A stretch of DNA of 31,968 nucleotides from a virus: positions 1 through 31,968 of the IMG/VR virus record IMGVR_UViG_3300027865_000540. One strand, given 5' to 3'. The notes beneath the pieces were generated by a model. It saw nothing but the letters and a program-made list of their open reading frames with translations. It was not told the DNA's origin and made no database searches. This document shows, piece after piece, positions 1-8,502 of this stretch (position 1 is the stretch's first letter; each line of letters begins with the position of its first letter). The translations under genes and the position numbers were made by a program.

Positions 1-1678
1 CTGGCTTTTTGGTCGATCCCCCTGTTACGACAGTCTCACCTGCAGCAATCTTTCGTCTTTTCTGTTCTGCAATGAGCGCCTCATGGAATTCAGCCTGCTC
101 CGGATCGTCCGCAGTTACCTCGGCAGCCATATCAAGGTCATCCTGACCTAAAGTCTCAACATAAGGCTTTTCCGGCACATTCGGTTCCACTGTTGCTTCT
201 ATCGCACTCTCAGGAGCCTCTGAGAGCCCTGTCTGGCCTGCTGGCGCTGTTATCTCTGCCTCGGGGGCATTTCTGCCCTCTGGACCATACAGAAGCTCGT
301 TTTCACGTCTAAGGGCATCCTCTGCTTCTGATTGCTTCTCTGCTTCTCTCTGTTCCCAGGCAGCGCCTTCCTGTTTCTCGACTTCTCTCTGCTGCCAGGC
401 TACAACTTCCTGCAGCTGCTCGATTGCTCGCTGATTCTCGGTCATACGCTCCTGGTCGGCTAAAGCGTCCCTGAACAGTTCAGACAACTGCGCACGCTCC
501 TTTGCGTTCCAACCGGAAACGCCCAACTCCTCTAAATCCTTCCGACTCGGATTCTCTTTCGCAGCTATCTCAGCTGCGACTTGCGGCGACATGGCTGCTA
601 CGGCCTCAGCTCCCTGCTTTGTCAATGCGAAGTCCTTGAAAGCCTTTTGTTTTTGAATATTCAGCTTTCGGCTTTTATTATTGGTTACTATTCCCTCAGC
701 TGCCGTCTTAGCTGCCATCCGGACAGTAACACCGCCACCCTTCATAACTCCACCGAGGAAAGCTCCGCCAGCCATCGAACTTAAAGTTCTTACCGATGCC
801 TCGCTCCAGTCCACATCACGGTAAATTTCTTCACCGGCTATCTGTGCAATTTCCTGGCCACCTTCCTCAAGAGCCTCAACTACCATTCCTATTCCGAATA
901 CGGTGCCGCCTTTTAATATCTTGTTCTTAAGATTTGCCGTTGCCTTTATCATCAACTCCTCGGCATACTTGCCGCCGAACGACTCGATAGCACCACTGAT
1001 AATACCTACGCCAACACCTATTGCCCTCGCATCTGCTTCCGGAACACCAAAACCAAGAGCAGTCCGATATGAAGTATTGCCCTCTACTATTGACCCAACT
1101 GCAAACCCACCAGTAGGACCAAAGGCTATGTACGCTGCAGTTGTTGCCGTTATATATGGTAAAGTCTCTCCAATTAAGTTTAAGCCCTTACTCGTTAGGT
1201 CCGTGTTCTGAGCTGCAAGATTGGGGTCTCTGGAAAGCTCCCACAAGAAAGACGCTTTATCATGCCAGATTTCAGCCTGTTCTGCGTCAATCTTCTTCTG
1301 GCTCTCAGTTTTAACAGTAGGTCTTGCAAAGGGACTACCTATGTCACGCTCGCTCATTCTGCCCATAAACTCCGCTCCGGCAGAAGCGGTCGTTGCTAAT
1401 CCTCTTGCAGATGCGTCAATCAATTCTAAAATCCTATTCCTATTAACTTGTTTTTCCGGCTTAAGGCCGACATCTGCAGGGTCAGCTATTCCCATTCGAC
1501 CAACGGGCGGGATTTCATTGGGTACATAACTGAGAGGCGCGTCGGGTTCTGCGTTTACATCACGCCAGATGTCCTCAAAACTCGGTACCGTCCTTTTCTG
1601 CCAGATGTCCTCAAAACTCGGTACCGTCTTGCCCTGCCAGATGTTATTGAAAGGTACTATTTCCATTTCTTTATCCAT
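1..1678 (-). CDS. Large internal/ejection-type virion protein, 3' end cut by window edge
   Basis: The minus-strand frame is open from an ATG at 1678 to the left edge, so about 559 residues are visible and the C-terminus is missing. It starts inside the last codons of the upstream gene (22-nt overlap); an in-frame ATG at 1666 is an alternative start. The N-terminus has three copies of a 12-residue unit with the core FxxIW followed by TVPS. Residues of roughly 150-330 are rich in Gly/Ala with hydrophobic stretches (GETLPYITATTAAYIAFG; AIGVGVGIISGAIESFGG), followed by a Gln/Glu-rich probable coiled coil and an acidic Pro/Glu linker. This pattern (membrane-active middle, coiled coil, position at the end of the virion operon) fits proteins ejected with the DNA by podoviruses. 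That assignment is inference; no catalytic motif is visible in the portion present. Confidence 0.7.
   Translation of the reverse strand, partial: MDKEMEIVPFNNIWQGKTVPSFEDIWQKRTVPSFEDIWRDVNAEPDAPLSYVPNEIPPVGRMGIADPADVGLKPEKQVNRNRILELIDASARGLATTASAGAEFMGRMSERDIGSPFARPTVKTESQKKIDAEQAEIWHDKASFLWELSRDPNLAAQNTDLTSKGLNLIGETLPYITATTAAYIAFGPTGGFAVGSIVEGNTSYRTALGFGVPEADARAIGVGVGIISGAIESFGGKYAEELMIKATANLKNKILKGGTVFGIGMVVEALEEGGQEIAQIAGEEIYRDVDWSEASVRTLSSMAGGAFLGGVMKGGGVTVRMAAKTAAEGIVTNNKSRKLNIQKQKAFKDFALTKQGAEAVAAMSPQVAAEIAAKENPSRKDLEELGVSGWNAKERAQLSELFRDALADQERMTENQRAIEQLQEVVAWQQREVEKQEGAAWEQREAEKQSEAEDALRRENELLYGPEGRNAPEAEITAPAGQTGLSEAPESAIEATVEPNVPEKPYVETLGQDDLDMAAEVTADDPEQAEFHEALIAEQKRRKIAAGETVVTGGSTKKP
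1564..1646 (-). repeat. Tandem 36-bp repeat (two full copies plus partial) in the ejection-protein gene
   Basis: The unit begins GCCAGATGTCCTCAAAACTC on the plus strand and recurs at 1564 and 1600, with a diverging third start at 1636. The period is exactly 36 bp, so the reading frame is kept and 12 residues with the core FEDIWQ are repeated. Near-identity of the first two copies suggests a recent duplication. Confidence 0.9.
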
Positions 1679-2715
1679 TCGTCATAGTATTTCTTAGCCC
1701 TTGCTTTGTTTGTCATGCTTTGGATTCTCTGAATGAAATCCTCTTTACTCTCCGGTTCCTTCTCCAGCTCCAGTTGTTTCTTTTCCCGCTCTTTCTCCGT
1801 TTTCGCTGCTTCGTATTCTTGTTTTAACTTCAAAACTCTCTCGGCTCTTTCCGGACTGATGCCCATGTTCTTTTCCGCATTTTGCTGCTGAGTTTGTTGT
1901 TCTTGATCCCGCTGCTCCTGAATTGTTTTCTTCCGAAAACCTATTTCTTCCGCCCGAGCTGCTAAGCCCTGAATCGTTGCATAGTCTCTCATTGTCTCAT
2001 CAGCAAATTCCTTGGCCTTCTTATGATCTACTACAGAATTGCCATTAGCATCTATCGATGTAAAAGCCTTAACAGCCTCAGCTCGCAAATCTGCATACTC
2101 CTTAAACCCTATACCGACAGGCTCAAATCCGCCCTTTTCGTTCATTCTGTATTGGGCCCCGGTTGTTCTATCTGTAACGATATTGCTTTCGTATCTTTCC
2201 TGTGCCGTAGCTGTGTCATCGTAAACCGGCAAAGGTATTATCGAGTGGTATTTTTTCCATAATTGGGCCTCCGCCTGTTCTGCCTGTTCTGCTGTCCATT
2301 TGCCGGAAGATACCTGATTTCGCAGCCACCCAATACCCGTGGTGACTTTTGCCATTTCTCTTTTTTGGCCTTCATCGTATTGCAAGCTAACTTTACTTTG
2401 CAATATCTTCTGTTGCTGCAAGCCCTGCTCTAATTGACGTGCCGGCTCATCTTCCCACTGCTGTTTTCTAAACCCTAATTCGTCCTGTCGCAAATCATAA
2501 TTCCGCTCGCTCTCTCTGTCTCGCTGTGCAGTCGCATCCGCCCTCGCTTTAGCTTGATTTCCTACGCTCGCAGCCTGTATATCCAATCCCTGCTGTTTCA
2601 GGCCAACCTCGGTATTAAAACGATAGTCACGCTCTATTCTCTGGCCCCTGCCGACCGTATATGCACTTCCACCAATGGCGGCGGCTTTTACACCATGTTT
2701 AACTTTTATTCCCAT
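1657..2715 (-). CDS. Gln/Glu-rich coiled-coil virion protein, probable ejection protein
   Basis: 352 residues. A short N-terminal Gly/Ala segment (residues about 9-23) is followed by long Gln/Arg/Glu-rich helices, and the C-terminal third is highly charged (EREKKQLELEKEPESKEDF). The start has a good ribosome-binding site, AAGGAG, which lies inside the last codons of the upstream homing-endonuclease gene. Its place between two other virion proteins at the end of the structural operon, its size and its helical composition fit an internal core or ejection protein. I recognise no specific family, and a tail-fibre chaperone cannot be excluded. Confidence 0.65.
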   Translation of the reverse strand: MGIKVKHGVKAAAIGGSAYTVGRGQRIERDYRFNTEVGLKQQGLDIQAASVGNQAKARADATAQRDRESERNYDLRQDELGFRKQQWEDEPARQLEQGLQQQKILQSKVSLQYDEGQKREMAKVTTGIGWLRNQVSSGKWTAEQAEQAEAQLWKKYHSIIPLPVYDDTATAQERYESNIVTDRTTGAQYRMNEKGGFEPVGIGFKEYADLRAEAVKAFTSIDANGNSVVDHKKAKEFADETMRDYATIQGLAARAEEIGFRKKTIQEQRDQEQQTQQQNAEKNMGISPERAERVLKLKQEYEAAKTEKEREKKQLELEKEPESKEDFIQRIQSMTNKARAKKYYDEWIKKWK

Positions 2716-2716
2716 A

Positions 2717-3238
2717 TTAGGCGCTCCTTCGTTTTCTGTTATTCGCCTGCTCTTTTGGTGTCGCCCAACGACAATTTTCCGGTTCGTAGTTGCCGTTATT
2801 ATCTATCCTGTCAATTGTTTTGCCTTCTGGACGTTCTCCCATATCAGCAAGGAAGTTCTCAAATATAAGCCACCGCTTACAGATGGTAATCCCGCAACCA
2901 CCATAGCTCTTGTATCTTGGTGAGCTATGTCTCAAACACCGGCTTTTCATGCAGTCCCAGCTAACATAAGTGGGAGTCCTTTTTTCGTTTATGCAATGGC
3001 CATGATTTTTAGCCATTTTGCCCTTTTTGTGACCTTCGTCTTTTCGGTAACATCCACAACTTTTAACATGCCCCGTTTTCAGGTTGTTCCCTCTTACAAC
3101 TTTAATATTTCCACAATCACATCTGCATTTGAAGATGCTTTTGCGTTTTCCTCTTAAAGGTGAAGGGGTACTAAAACCTTCAAACTCAATTACAGTCAAC
3201 CGACCGAATTTCTTCCCTATCATCATTTCTGTTTTCAT
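2717..3238 (-). CDS. Freestanding homing endonuclease, AP2-like DNA-binding plus HNH-type
   Basis: 173 residues. The N-terminal part has the pattern seen in phage AP2/HNH homing endonucleases: GRLTVIEF, then CRCDCGN, then SCGCYR (roughly residues 12-62), a cysteine-rich DNA-binding module. The C-terminal part has W-x-x-M-x-x-RC, a [19 protein letters not shown] stretch, [19 protein letters not shown] and EQANN, which is the typical HNH nuclease region. It has its own site, GGAGGT, lying in the last codons of the upstream gene. It carries the AAGGAG of the next gene in its own last codons, so insertion leaves flanking genes intact. It probably moves itself into related phages lacking it and has no virion role. 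Family assignment is confident; the cut site is unknown. Confidence 0.9.
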   Translation of the reverse strand: MKTEMMIGKKFGRLTVIEFEGFSTPSPLRGKRKSIFKCRCDCGNIKVVRGNNLKTGHVKSCGCYRKDEGHKKGKMAKNHGHCINEKRTPTYVSWDCMKSRCLRHSSPRYKSYGGCGITICKRWLIFENFLADMGERPEGKTIDRIDNNGNYEPENCRWATPKEQANNRKRRSA

Positions 3239-3239
3239 A

Positions 3240-3950
3240 TTAACTACCTCCGAGCCCCTGCATTAGTTGCACATAAAGAGATTCACTGGGGTAGTCGTCC
3301 TCCCTTCTCTCCATGAAATCAAGCTCCTCTTTCTTGAGGCCTGTCCTTGTCATCAATTCCTGTGCGCTTAATTCCTTCAAAGCAGTCAATTCCTGTGCGC
3401 CAAATTGAGAGATGTACCTTAATTTCTCTCTGCGCAGCCGCTCCTGTGCTTCACCAACAGCATACCCTTCACGCTTTGTAACGCCGCCCAGGACAGCAGG
3501 TGCCACGGTAGTCGAATGAAGGCCGGAACTTATCAATCCCTGTGCGACAGACGCCCTCTCTTTCGTATATTGCCTGCCGATACCAGCTAATTCTGCGTCA
3601 CCAAGTCCCTGAAGGTTGGACATGACTTCTGCTCGGTTCGAAGCAAGCTTACCTGTAACGGCTGTACGTGTCGAGGCTAAGGTGTCCTGAGCTGTATTGT
3701 ACCTTGACTTATAACCGGTCAGTATCTCTTGATATCTGGTTTCGTTGGCTGTCTTTGCTTCGTTGTAGGCAGTCTGATACTCTTTCGAAAGCGTTCTCGC
3801 TTGAGCAGCTCGCTGTGCTTGTAAGACAAAAGGCTGTTTAGCCTTCCAAACATCCGCTTCGTATTTTTTCCGTAAACTCTCGTTATATGGTCCATAATTC
3901 ACATAGCCTGTGCTCTGCATATATGTAGGCTCTACTACTCCGTATGCCAT
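3240..3950 (-). CDS. Helical virion protein, probable internal/ejection or tail component
   Basis: 236 residues, Ala/Gln/Arg/Glu-rich. The Tyr/Gly-rich N-terminus ([20 protein letters not shown]) is followed by a long predicted coiled coil (residues about 25-130), a Gly/Ser/Thr-rich turn ([16 protein letters not shown], about 147-162) and a second helix. This architecture is common among unnamed minor virion proteins of environmental phages just before the large ejection proteins. No enzymatic motif is seen. It is followed directly by the homing endonuclease gene, whose ribosome-binding site overlaps its last codons. Confidence 0.6.
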   Translation of the reverse strand: MAYGVVEPTYMQSTGYVNYGPYNESLRKKYEADVWKAKQPFVLQAQRAAQARTLSKEYQTAYNEAKTANETRYQEILTGYKSRYNTAQDTLASTRTAVTGKLASNRAEVMSNLQGLGDAELAGIGRQYTKERASVAQGLISSGLHSTTVAPAVLGGVTKREGYAVGEAQERLRREKLRYISQFGAQELTALKELSAQELMTRTGLKKEELDFMERREDDYPSESLYVQLMQGLGGS

Positions 3951-3952
3951 TA

Positions 3953-4183
3953 TTAGCTCCCTTTAACTTCTAACTTGTTTTTCGTCTTGTCATTTTTGTC
4001 AATTTTGATTTTGTGTGTTTTGTCAAAATCCGGCGGAGGGCTGCCTTGCTCACCGCCACGTTCACTCGGGGGGATTACATGAAGATTTTCCCCTGCTGCT
4101 ATTCGGTCAGCAAAAGAAACCTTATCTGTCCGCCCAAAGCTAAGTATTTTTCCATCAACATCGTATTTTGCAAAGTGTGGCAT
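3953..4183 (-). CDS. Small protein downstream of tail fibre, unknown
   Basis: 76 residues. The first half (HFAKYDVDGKILSFG) resembles short fibre-associated proteins that begin with a Y-x-x-x-G-x-I motif. The second half is very polar and Lys/Asp-rich, probably disordered. The start at 4183 shares its position with the stop of the fibre gene, indicating translational coupling. It might be a fibre assembly accessory or a virion tip peptide; this is inferred from position only. Confidence 0.5.
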   Translation of the reverse strand: MPHFAKYDVDGKILSFGRTDKVSFADRIAAGENLHVIPPSERGGEQGSPPPDFDKTHKIKIDKNDKTKNKLEVKGS

Positions 4184-5982
4184 TACTTTCCCTTTGATTC
4201 ATCGACAGATATTGACCGTTTTTTAGCTTCGATAAGGTCACTCACAGCAGTATCGTATTTGGCTTTAGCATAAAATGTATTAGACCCGGAGGATAAATAT
4301 ATCGGAGTTGAAATGCTGCAAGCCATTTCAGCCGTTGGTGTATAGTTATATGTTCCGTCCCATTGTCCAATAAGAGTCGAGCCATGATATAAATAAAAAT
4401 GTACTGCGACAGAGCCACTACCCGCTCCTGTGTAATCCCATGTCATTGTGGCACTTATAACAGACATACCACCTAAGCTGGTATATGTTAAAGTTTGTAC
4501 TGTGATTTCAGTGCTTACCTGTAGGTTAATATTGCCGGATGTATATTCCGAGGGAGATAGTCTTGTAGCATCATCGTCAATAACAATTGTTGTTACTATG
4601 AGGCTCTCAAAGGTAGCATTTACGGCAGTCAGGTTGTAAGTGCCGATTGAAGCTGCAAGGATAGTACCTGTCGTTATATTCCCGCCGTCTATTATGGTTA
4701 AATCGACATTCTCCCATTCGCCTGCAGTTACTTGGTCATCACCAGCAGAAGTAGCACGATACATTTTGTTGCCATCGTTGGTGTCATACCATATATCACC
4801 TGCATTTAGAGCTGTTGGCACAGCATCCTGGAAAAATGTCGTTATCCCACCGGCAGCGTCAGCAGTAGCCTGAGCTGTATCGGCAAGGTCCTTAGCTGCC
4901 GAAGCGATTGCGTTCAACAGTTGCGTCCGTTCATCATAGTAGTTTTTCCACGGAGTATCCCAATCAGTGCGAGTTATCGTAGTTGTCGTTGACATACTAC
5001 TGAAGACGCTGATTGTGGTATTAAGATATAAATCCAGCGCAGCATAAGCGGTGTCAAAGTCTGTGTCAGCTACACTGAATAGTGTTGCAGAAACAGGGAT
5101 CGTGCCGGTTGTCGGCGTACCTTCTACAACGATAGCATCCCATCGCTGCTTAGCTTCCAGCTTCTCTACTGGCGTTACTTTTGTATCGGCAGCGATATCG
5201 TCTAATTCGCCTTGAGCTGTTGCTGCGTCTGCTATTGCTGTAGTTGCATCGCCTTGAGCTGCATCGGCAGCAGCCTGGGCTGTCGCAGCATCAGCAATCC
5301 CCTGTGCAATATCTGCATTTACACCTGCAGATAATTCTGTGTCCGTAACTGTCCCGGCAATTATCACGGTAGAGGCTGTTACGCTGTCAGCCTGAATCAG
5401 ACCGCCGAGTATAATTCTGTGTGCAACCGCAGGTGTGGCCTTGCCGGTATCGTTAATACATACCATCCAATGATTAGCTGCTATGGCCGTTGCATACGAA
5501 GCGGTTGTCTTAAAGGTTGTCTGGCTATCGGCATCGTCCCAATATATGTATGCGTTTGTATCGGCATCGCCAACGGCCACGGCTGTTATTGCATACGAAT
5601 TACCGCCGTATTCTACTGTGCCGGTTGACCAGCCAACTTTAGATGCTCCGTCACCAATGAAGGATATCTGCACAAGTTTGGGAATGTCTGCGGATATGCC
5701 TACGCCTGCAGTCTCGGTTCCCTGCAGGCCGAACACTCGTACAGGTGTGCCCCATGTCCCTCCTGTATCTTTAAGGGCAGTCTTTACGCTCATCCAGTTT
5801 GAAGCTTCTGTCGGCATCCTGTGCCATCCACCTATCGCTCCGTTACCTACCGGATCAGATGGTGTGGCTGCTAAGTTGCTGTCATGGTAGGTCGCATAGA
5901 CCTGCATACCTTCGACCAGGCCAGACTCCATCTTCTGCAAAAACTGCCTGATCCTTATCATGTCTTGTTCGACAAGCGGCAT
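4183..5982 (-). CDS. Tail fibre / host-attachment protein
   Basis: 599 residues. The N-terminal part is beta-rich ([33 protein letters not shown]). The centre, about residues 230-265 and again 370-390, is an Ala/Asp coiled coil ([20 protein letters not shown]) typical of trimeric fibre shafts. This is followed by [16 protein letters not shown] and [13 protein letters not shown], motifs common in central tail fibre proteins. The C-terminus is beta-sandwich-like ([19 protein letters not shown]). It follows the nozzle gene and precedes a small coupled gene. A receptor-binding role is inferred from composition and position. Confidence 0.75.
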   Translation of the reverse strand: MPLVEQDMIRIRQFLQKMESGLVEGMQVYATYHDSNLAATPSDPVGNGAIGGWHRMPTEASNWMSVKTALKDTGGTWGTPVRVFGLQGTETAGVGISADIPKLVQISFIGDGASKVGWSTGTVEYGGNSYAITAVAVGDADTNAYIYWDDADSQTTFKTTASYATAIAANHWMVCINDTGKATPAVAHRIILGGLIQADSVTASTVIIAGTVTDTELSAGVNADIAQGIADAATAQAAADAAQGDATTAIADAATAQGELDDIAADTKVTPVEKLEAKQRWDAIVVEGTPTTGTIPVSATLFSVADTDFDTAYAALDLYLNTTISVFSSMSTTTTITRTDWDTPWKNYYDERTQLLNAIASAAKDLADTAQATADAAGGITTFFQDAVPTALNAGDIWYDTNDGNKMYRATSAGDDQVTAGEWENVDLTIIDGGNITTGTILAASIGTYNLTAVNATFESLIVTTIVIDDDATRLSPSEYTSGNINLQVSTEITVQTLTYTSLGGMSVISATMTWDYTGAGSGSVAVHFYLYHGSTLIGQWDGTYNYTPTAEMACSISTPIYLSSGSNTFYAKAKYDTAVSDLIEAKKRSISVDESKGK

Positions 5983-5985
5983 CTA

Positions 5986-7905
5986 TCAGGCCCTCCCTGC
6001 CGGCTTTACCTCGATTAGACATCGCTCTATGCCGAAAGTTTCATCTGCAGTATTATTGCCAAGCCGTACAGCCATGAACACACCACGGGCTTTCCTGCGC
6101 ACCCGTTTGGCTCTGCCTGGTGCCGGAATAACACCGCTAAAGATAGGTGTGTCTGCATCCGCTTTTTCCATAACAGTCTCGGCATCATCACCGACATAGA
6201 CGGCATAATCAACATCGTTCGAGTCCGGAACGGTCCCACCAGCCTTTCCCCCTGCAGTTACAACTGTTAAAGAGTTCGATCTTCCATAGTGATTGTGGTT
6301 TGGCGCAATCATCACGGGCCCGAGTAAAACATAGCTGTCTATAGCTGCGGATGCAGGGATAGCCATAGAACCTGTATCATCGCTGGTAGCAGCAGAATCC
6401 CGGACTCTCATGTGGCCATCATAACAGCCAAACAATAACCTTCTCTGTTCGGGATCATCGGCATCGTAATAATAACTGCACATAATAGCGTCCTGAACAG
6501 GATAGTCGTTACAAGGGAAAAAACCTTCCGACTGCATATCGTAAACGTAGTTGGAGTTTGCTCCGGTTTCTATCGTAGTGACACTTACTACTATACATTG
6601 CTTATCAGGATCGAATGATAGTACAATCCTCTGTGTCTCCGGATTAAGAGCCAGGTCCTTGGCAAAATTCGGTATCTGATCGCTGGTCATCGGTTCTATG
6701 CCTGCCAGACCTTTGGTAATTTTATACATTCCCTTTAAATCGAGAATATACAGATTGTCCGCATCATCAAAACACCAGGCCCACTGTGATATTATCCCTA
6801 TGCCCTCTATGAGCTTGTCTAAAGTTCCTCCAGCCGCAGGATCACCACGCAACAGCCACAAATCTCCGATAGAACCATAAATCTTGTAATCTTCACTATA
6901 TGGTACCGATGCAGTTACGATATCGCCCACCCTGCCGGCCCTGGCATCTGTGCCGGCCACGGCTGATTGCTCATCATCCTCGCCATACTTCATATCATAA
7001 GGATTCAACTGTCTGGAGAGATACCATTGATGAGGGTCTATCGAGTTACCTGTCAGTCCAGCGTGGCCCCGCCAATTATCTCCGATAGTCGCCCTGGTCG
7101 GCATTGCCCCGAATTCATCCGCAGAAACAACATCGGCATAAACTCCCCATGTGTAATGATGCGGAATTGTGGGCAAAACTACAGCCGTTGGATATCTTGT
7201 GGTCGGTGACATCGTATCACCTGACAACGTATCGGCTCCATTTGTCGTAAAGGTCCCGGAAGTAACACGGCCATAAATAACCGTCAATGCTCCCTTAGCG
7301 ACATAATCGACAATCATCGTAGCGTTGCTGTTCAACTGAGTGATTTCCTGTCCCCGCCTGGGCGGTACAGTCATTGTAGTATCCAGTGTTATTTTCGCAT
7401 TAACAAAGTCCACCACTTTTAAGATAGTATCATTGGCGATATATACCTTTTGGTCGAGTTCGAACGTAGAGATGGCCTTGCTGGTATCGAGCGTTAGGCC
7501 TGCAAGCACTATCTGCTTTGGAGGCGAATCGTCATTGTCATACCAGAACCCATTATTAGCAACGCTGTATAATTTCTTCTGATACTTTTTTCCGTCTGGC
7601 AGAGCAGCCGCTTCAGCGACAACTGTAAAATCCCAAACAGCACTGTCCACATCGCTGTAGCCGGCTCGAACCGCTGTGATTAGCCAGAAGTATTCGGCGC
7701 CATAAATCAAATCCATTCGCGGATCGTAGGCTTCAGTGGTAACATCCCCCCTGTAAACATTCACACTTTTGGCCGTTACCTCGGATTCGTTGGTGCCGAA
7801 ATAGACTTTATAAGAATCACTCGCTACACTGTCCACCCATGTTAAGGTAGCATTGTTAGCAACCCCTGTTACTTCGTGAGCTGGACTTGGTGTTGACAGT
7901 GACAT
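5986..7905 (-). CDS. Tail nozzle-like beta-propeller protein with N-terminal Fn3-like domain
   Basis: 639 residues. Residues about 3-90 look like a fibronectin-III-like module (PSPAHEV, TLTWVDSVASDSYKVYFGT, AEYFWLITAVRAG). The rest is a long beta-rich region with repeated short strands and turns (LYSVANNGFWYDND; DQKVYIANDTILKVVDF; RRLLFGCYDGHMRVRD), as in propeller-forming tail nozzle/stabilisation proteins such as P22 gp10 or T7 gp12. Its start follows the stop of the 83-residue gene immediately (TAA then ATG), so the two are probably translated in tandem. The nozzle call rests on architecture and order, not on a recognised signature; a general tail-tip protein is the alternative. Confidence 0.6.
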   Translation of the reverse strand: MSLSTPSPAHEVTGVANNATLTWVDSVASDSYKVYFGTNESEVTAKSVNVYRGDVTTEAYDPRMDLIYGAEYFWLITAVRAGYSDVDSAVWDFTVVAEAAALPDGKKYQKKLYSVANNGFWYDNDDSPPKQIVLAGLTLDTSKAISTFELDQKVYIANDTILKVVDFVNAKITLDTTMTVPPRRGQEITQLNSNATMIVDYVAKGALTVIYGRVTSGTFTTNGADTLSGDTMSPTTRYPTAVVLPTIPHHYTWGVYADVVSADEFGAMPTRATIGDNWRGHAGLTGNSIDPHQWYLSRQLNPYDMKYGEDDEQSAVAGTDARAGRVGDIVTASVPYSEDYKIYGSIGDLWLLRGDPAAGGTLDKLIEGIGIISQWAWCFDDADNLYILDLKGMYKITKGLAGIEPMTSDQIPNFAKDLALNPETQRIVLSFDPDKQCIVVSVTTIETGANSNYVYDMQSEGFFPCNDYPVQDAIMCSYYYDADDPEQRRLLFGCYDGHMRVRDSAATSDDTGSMAIPASAAIDSYVLLGPVMIAPNHNHYGRSNSLTVVTAGGKAGGTVPDSNDVDYAVYVGDDAETVMEKADADTPIFSGVIPAPGRAKRVRRKARGVFMAVRLGNNTADETFGIERCLIEVKPAGRA

Positions 7906-8157
7906 TTATAACTCCACGAATGTTACTTGACCTATTGCCACGACAGGCACGTTCGCAGCTAATACATAACCCATGTGCTGATTATAGGCTTTCTTCCATC
8001 CCGGCTCCTGTCCTCCTCGGGCCCTGAAATCCAGAGAATCCCTTGCTACAACCCTATTCATGCGCGGGGAAGTGAAGGATGGCTGCGTTGTTGCAGCGAA
8101 GTTCGTGGACTTTCCACGCATGGGAAACTGTAATATTATCGGTTTTGGCAATGCCAT
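7906..8157 (-). CDS. Short virion protein resembling the N-terminus of tail nozzle proteins
   Basis: 83 residues, with AGGA seven bases before the ATG. The stretch TSPRMNRVVARDSLDFRARG followed by GQEPGWKKAY recalls the N-terminal motif of many phage nozzle proteins, where a list of early residues leads to an RxRGGxxPG turn. The next gene, a beta-propeller-like protein, begins at the very next base after the stop. Either this is an ancestral nozzle N-terminus split off as its own gene, or a small independent connector protein. Confidence 0.6.
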   Translation of the reverse strand: MALPKPIILQFPMRGKSTNFAATTQPSFTSPRMNRVVARDSLDFRARGGQEPGWKKAYNQHMGYVLAANVPVVAIGQVTFVEL

Positions 8158-8175
8158 TAAAGTATCCTGTTCATT

Positions 8176-8490
8176 TTAGACATCTACCGGAATACCGGAA
8201 ACCAACTTACCCGTCCACGCAATACGCCTGCCGAACGATGGTGCATCCGAATCTGCCGGAACAGCGGCATCATAAAATAGGAGATCGTAGTCACCGGGCT
8301 CCAATTCTTCCGGGATGGTCACAGGGATACCGCCAATTATAGCATCTTTGGCCAATGCGGTAAAACTTGTGGCCCATGAGGTTGTTAATGATAACGCCCC
8401 TGTCACAGTTACCATAACGGCGCCATCGCCAACCCTGACAATGCGATAGTAAGGATTTGTTATTGTCTGATACACTATCAAACTATACAT
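8176..8490 (-). CDS. Small beta-rich virion protein, unknown
   Basis: 104 residues with GGAG seven bases upstream of the start. The sequence alternates hydrophobic strands and Gly/Thr turns (YYRIVRVGDGAVMVTVTGAL) and ends in GRRIAWTGKLVSG. No known family recognised. Its position between two fibre- or tail-type genes suggests a small head-tail or tail-decoration subunit. Confidence 0.6.
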   Translation of the reverse strand: MYSLIVYQTITNPYYRIVRVGDGAVMVTVTGALSLTTSWATSFTALAKDAIIGGIPVTIPEELEPGDYDLLFYDAAVPADSDAPSFGRRIAWTGKLVSGIPVDV

Positions 8491-8502
8491 ATTCAGTCTC
8501 CA

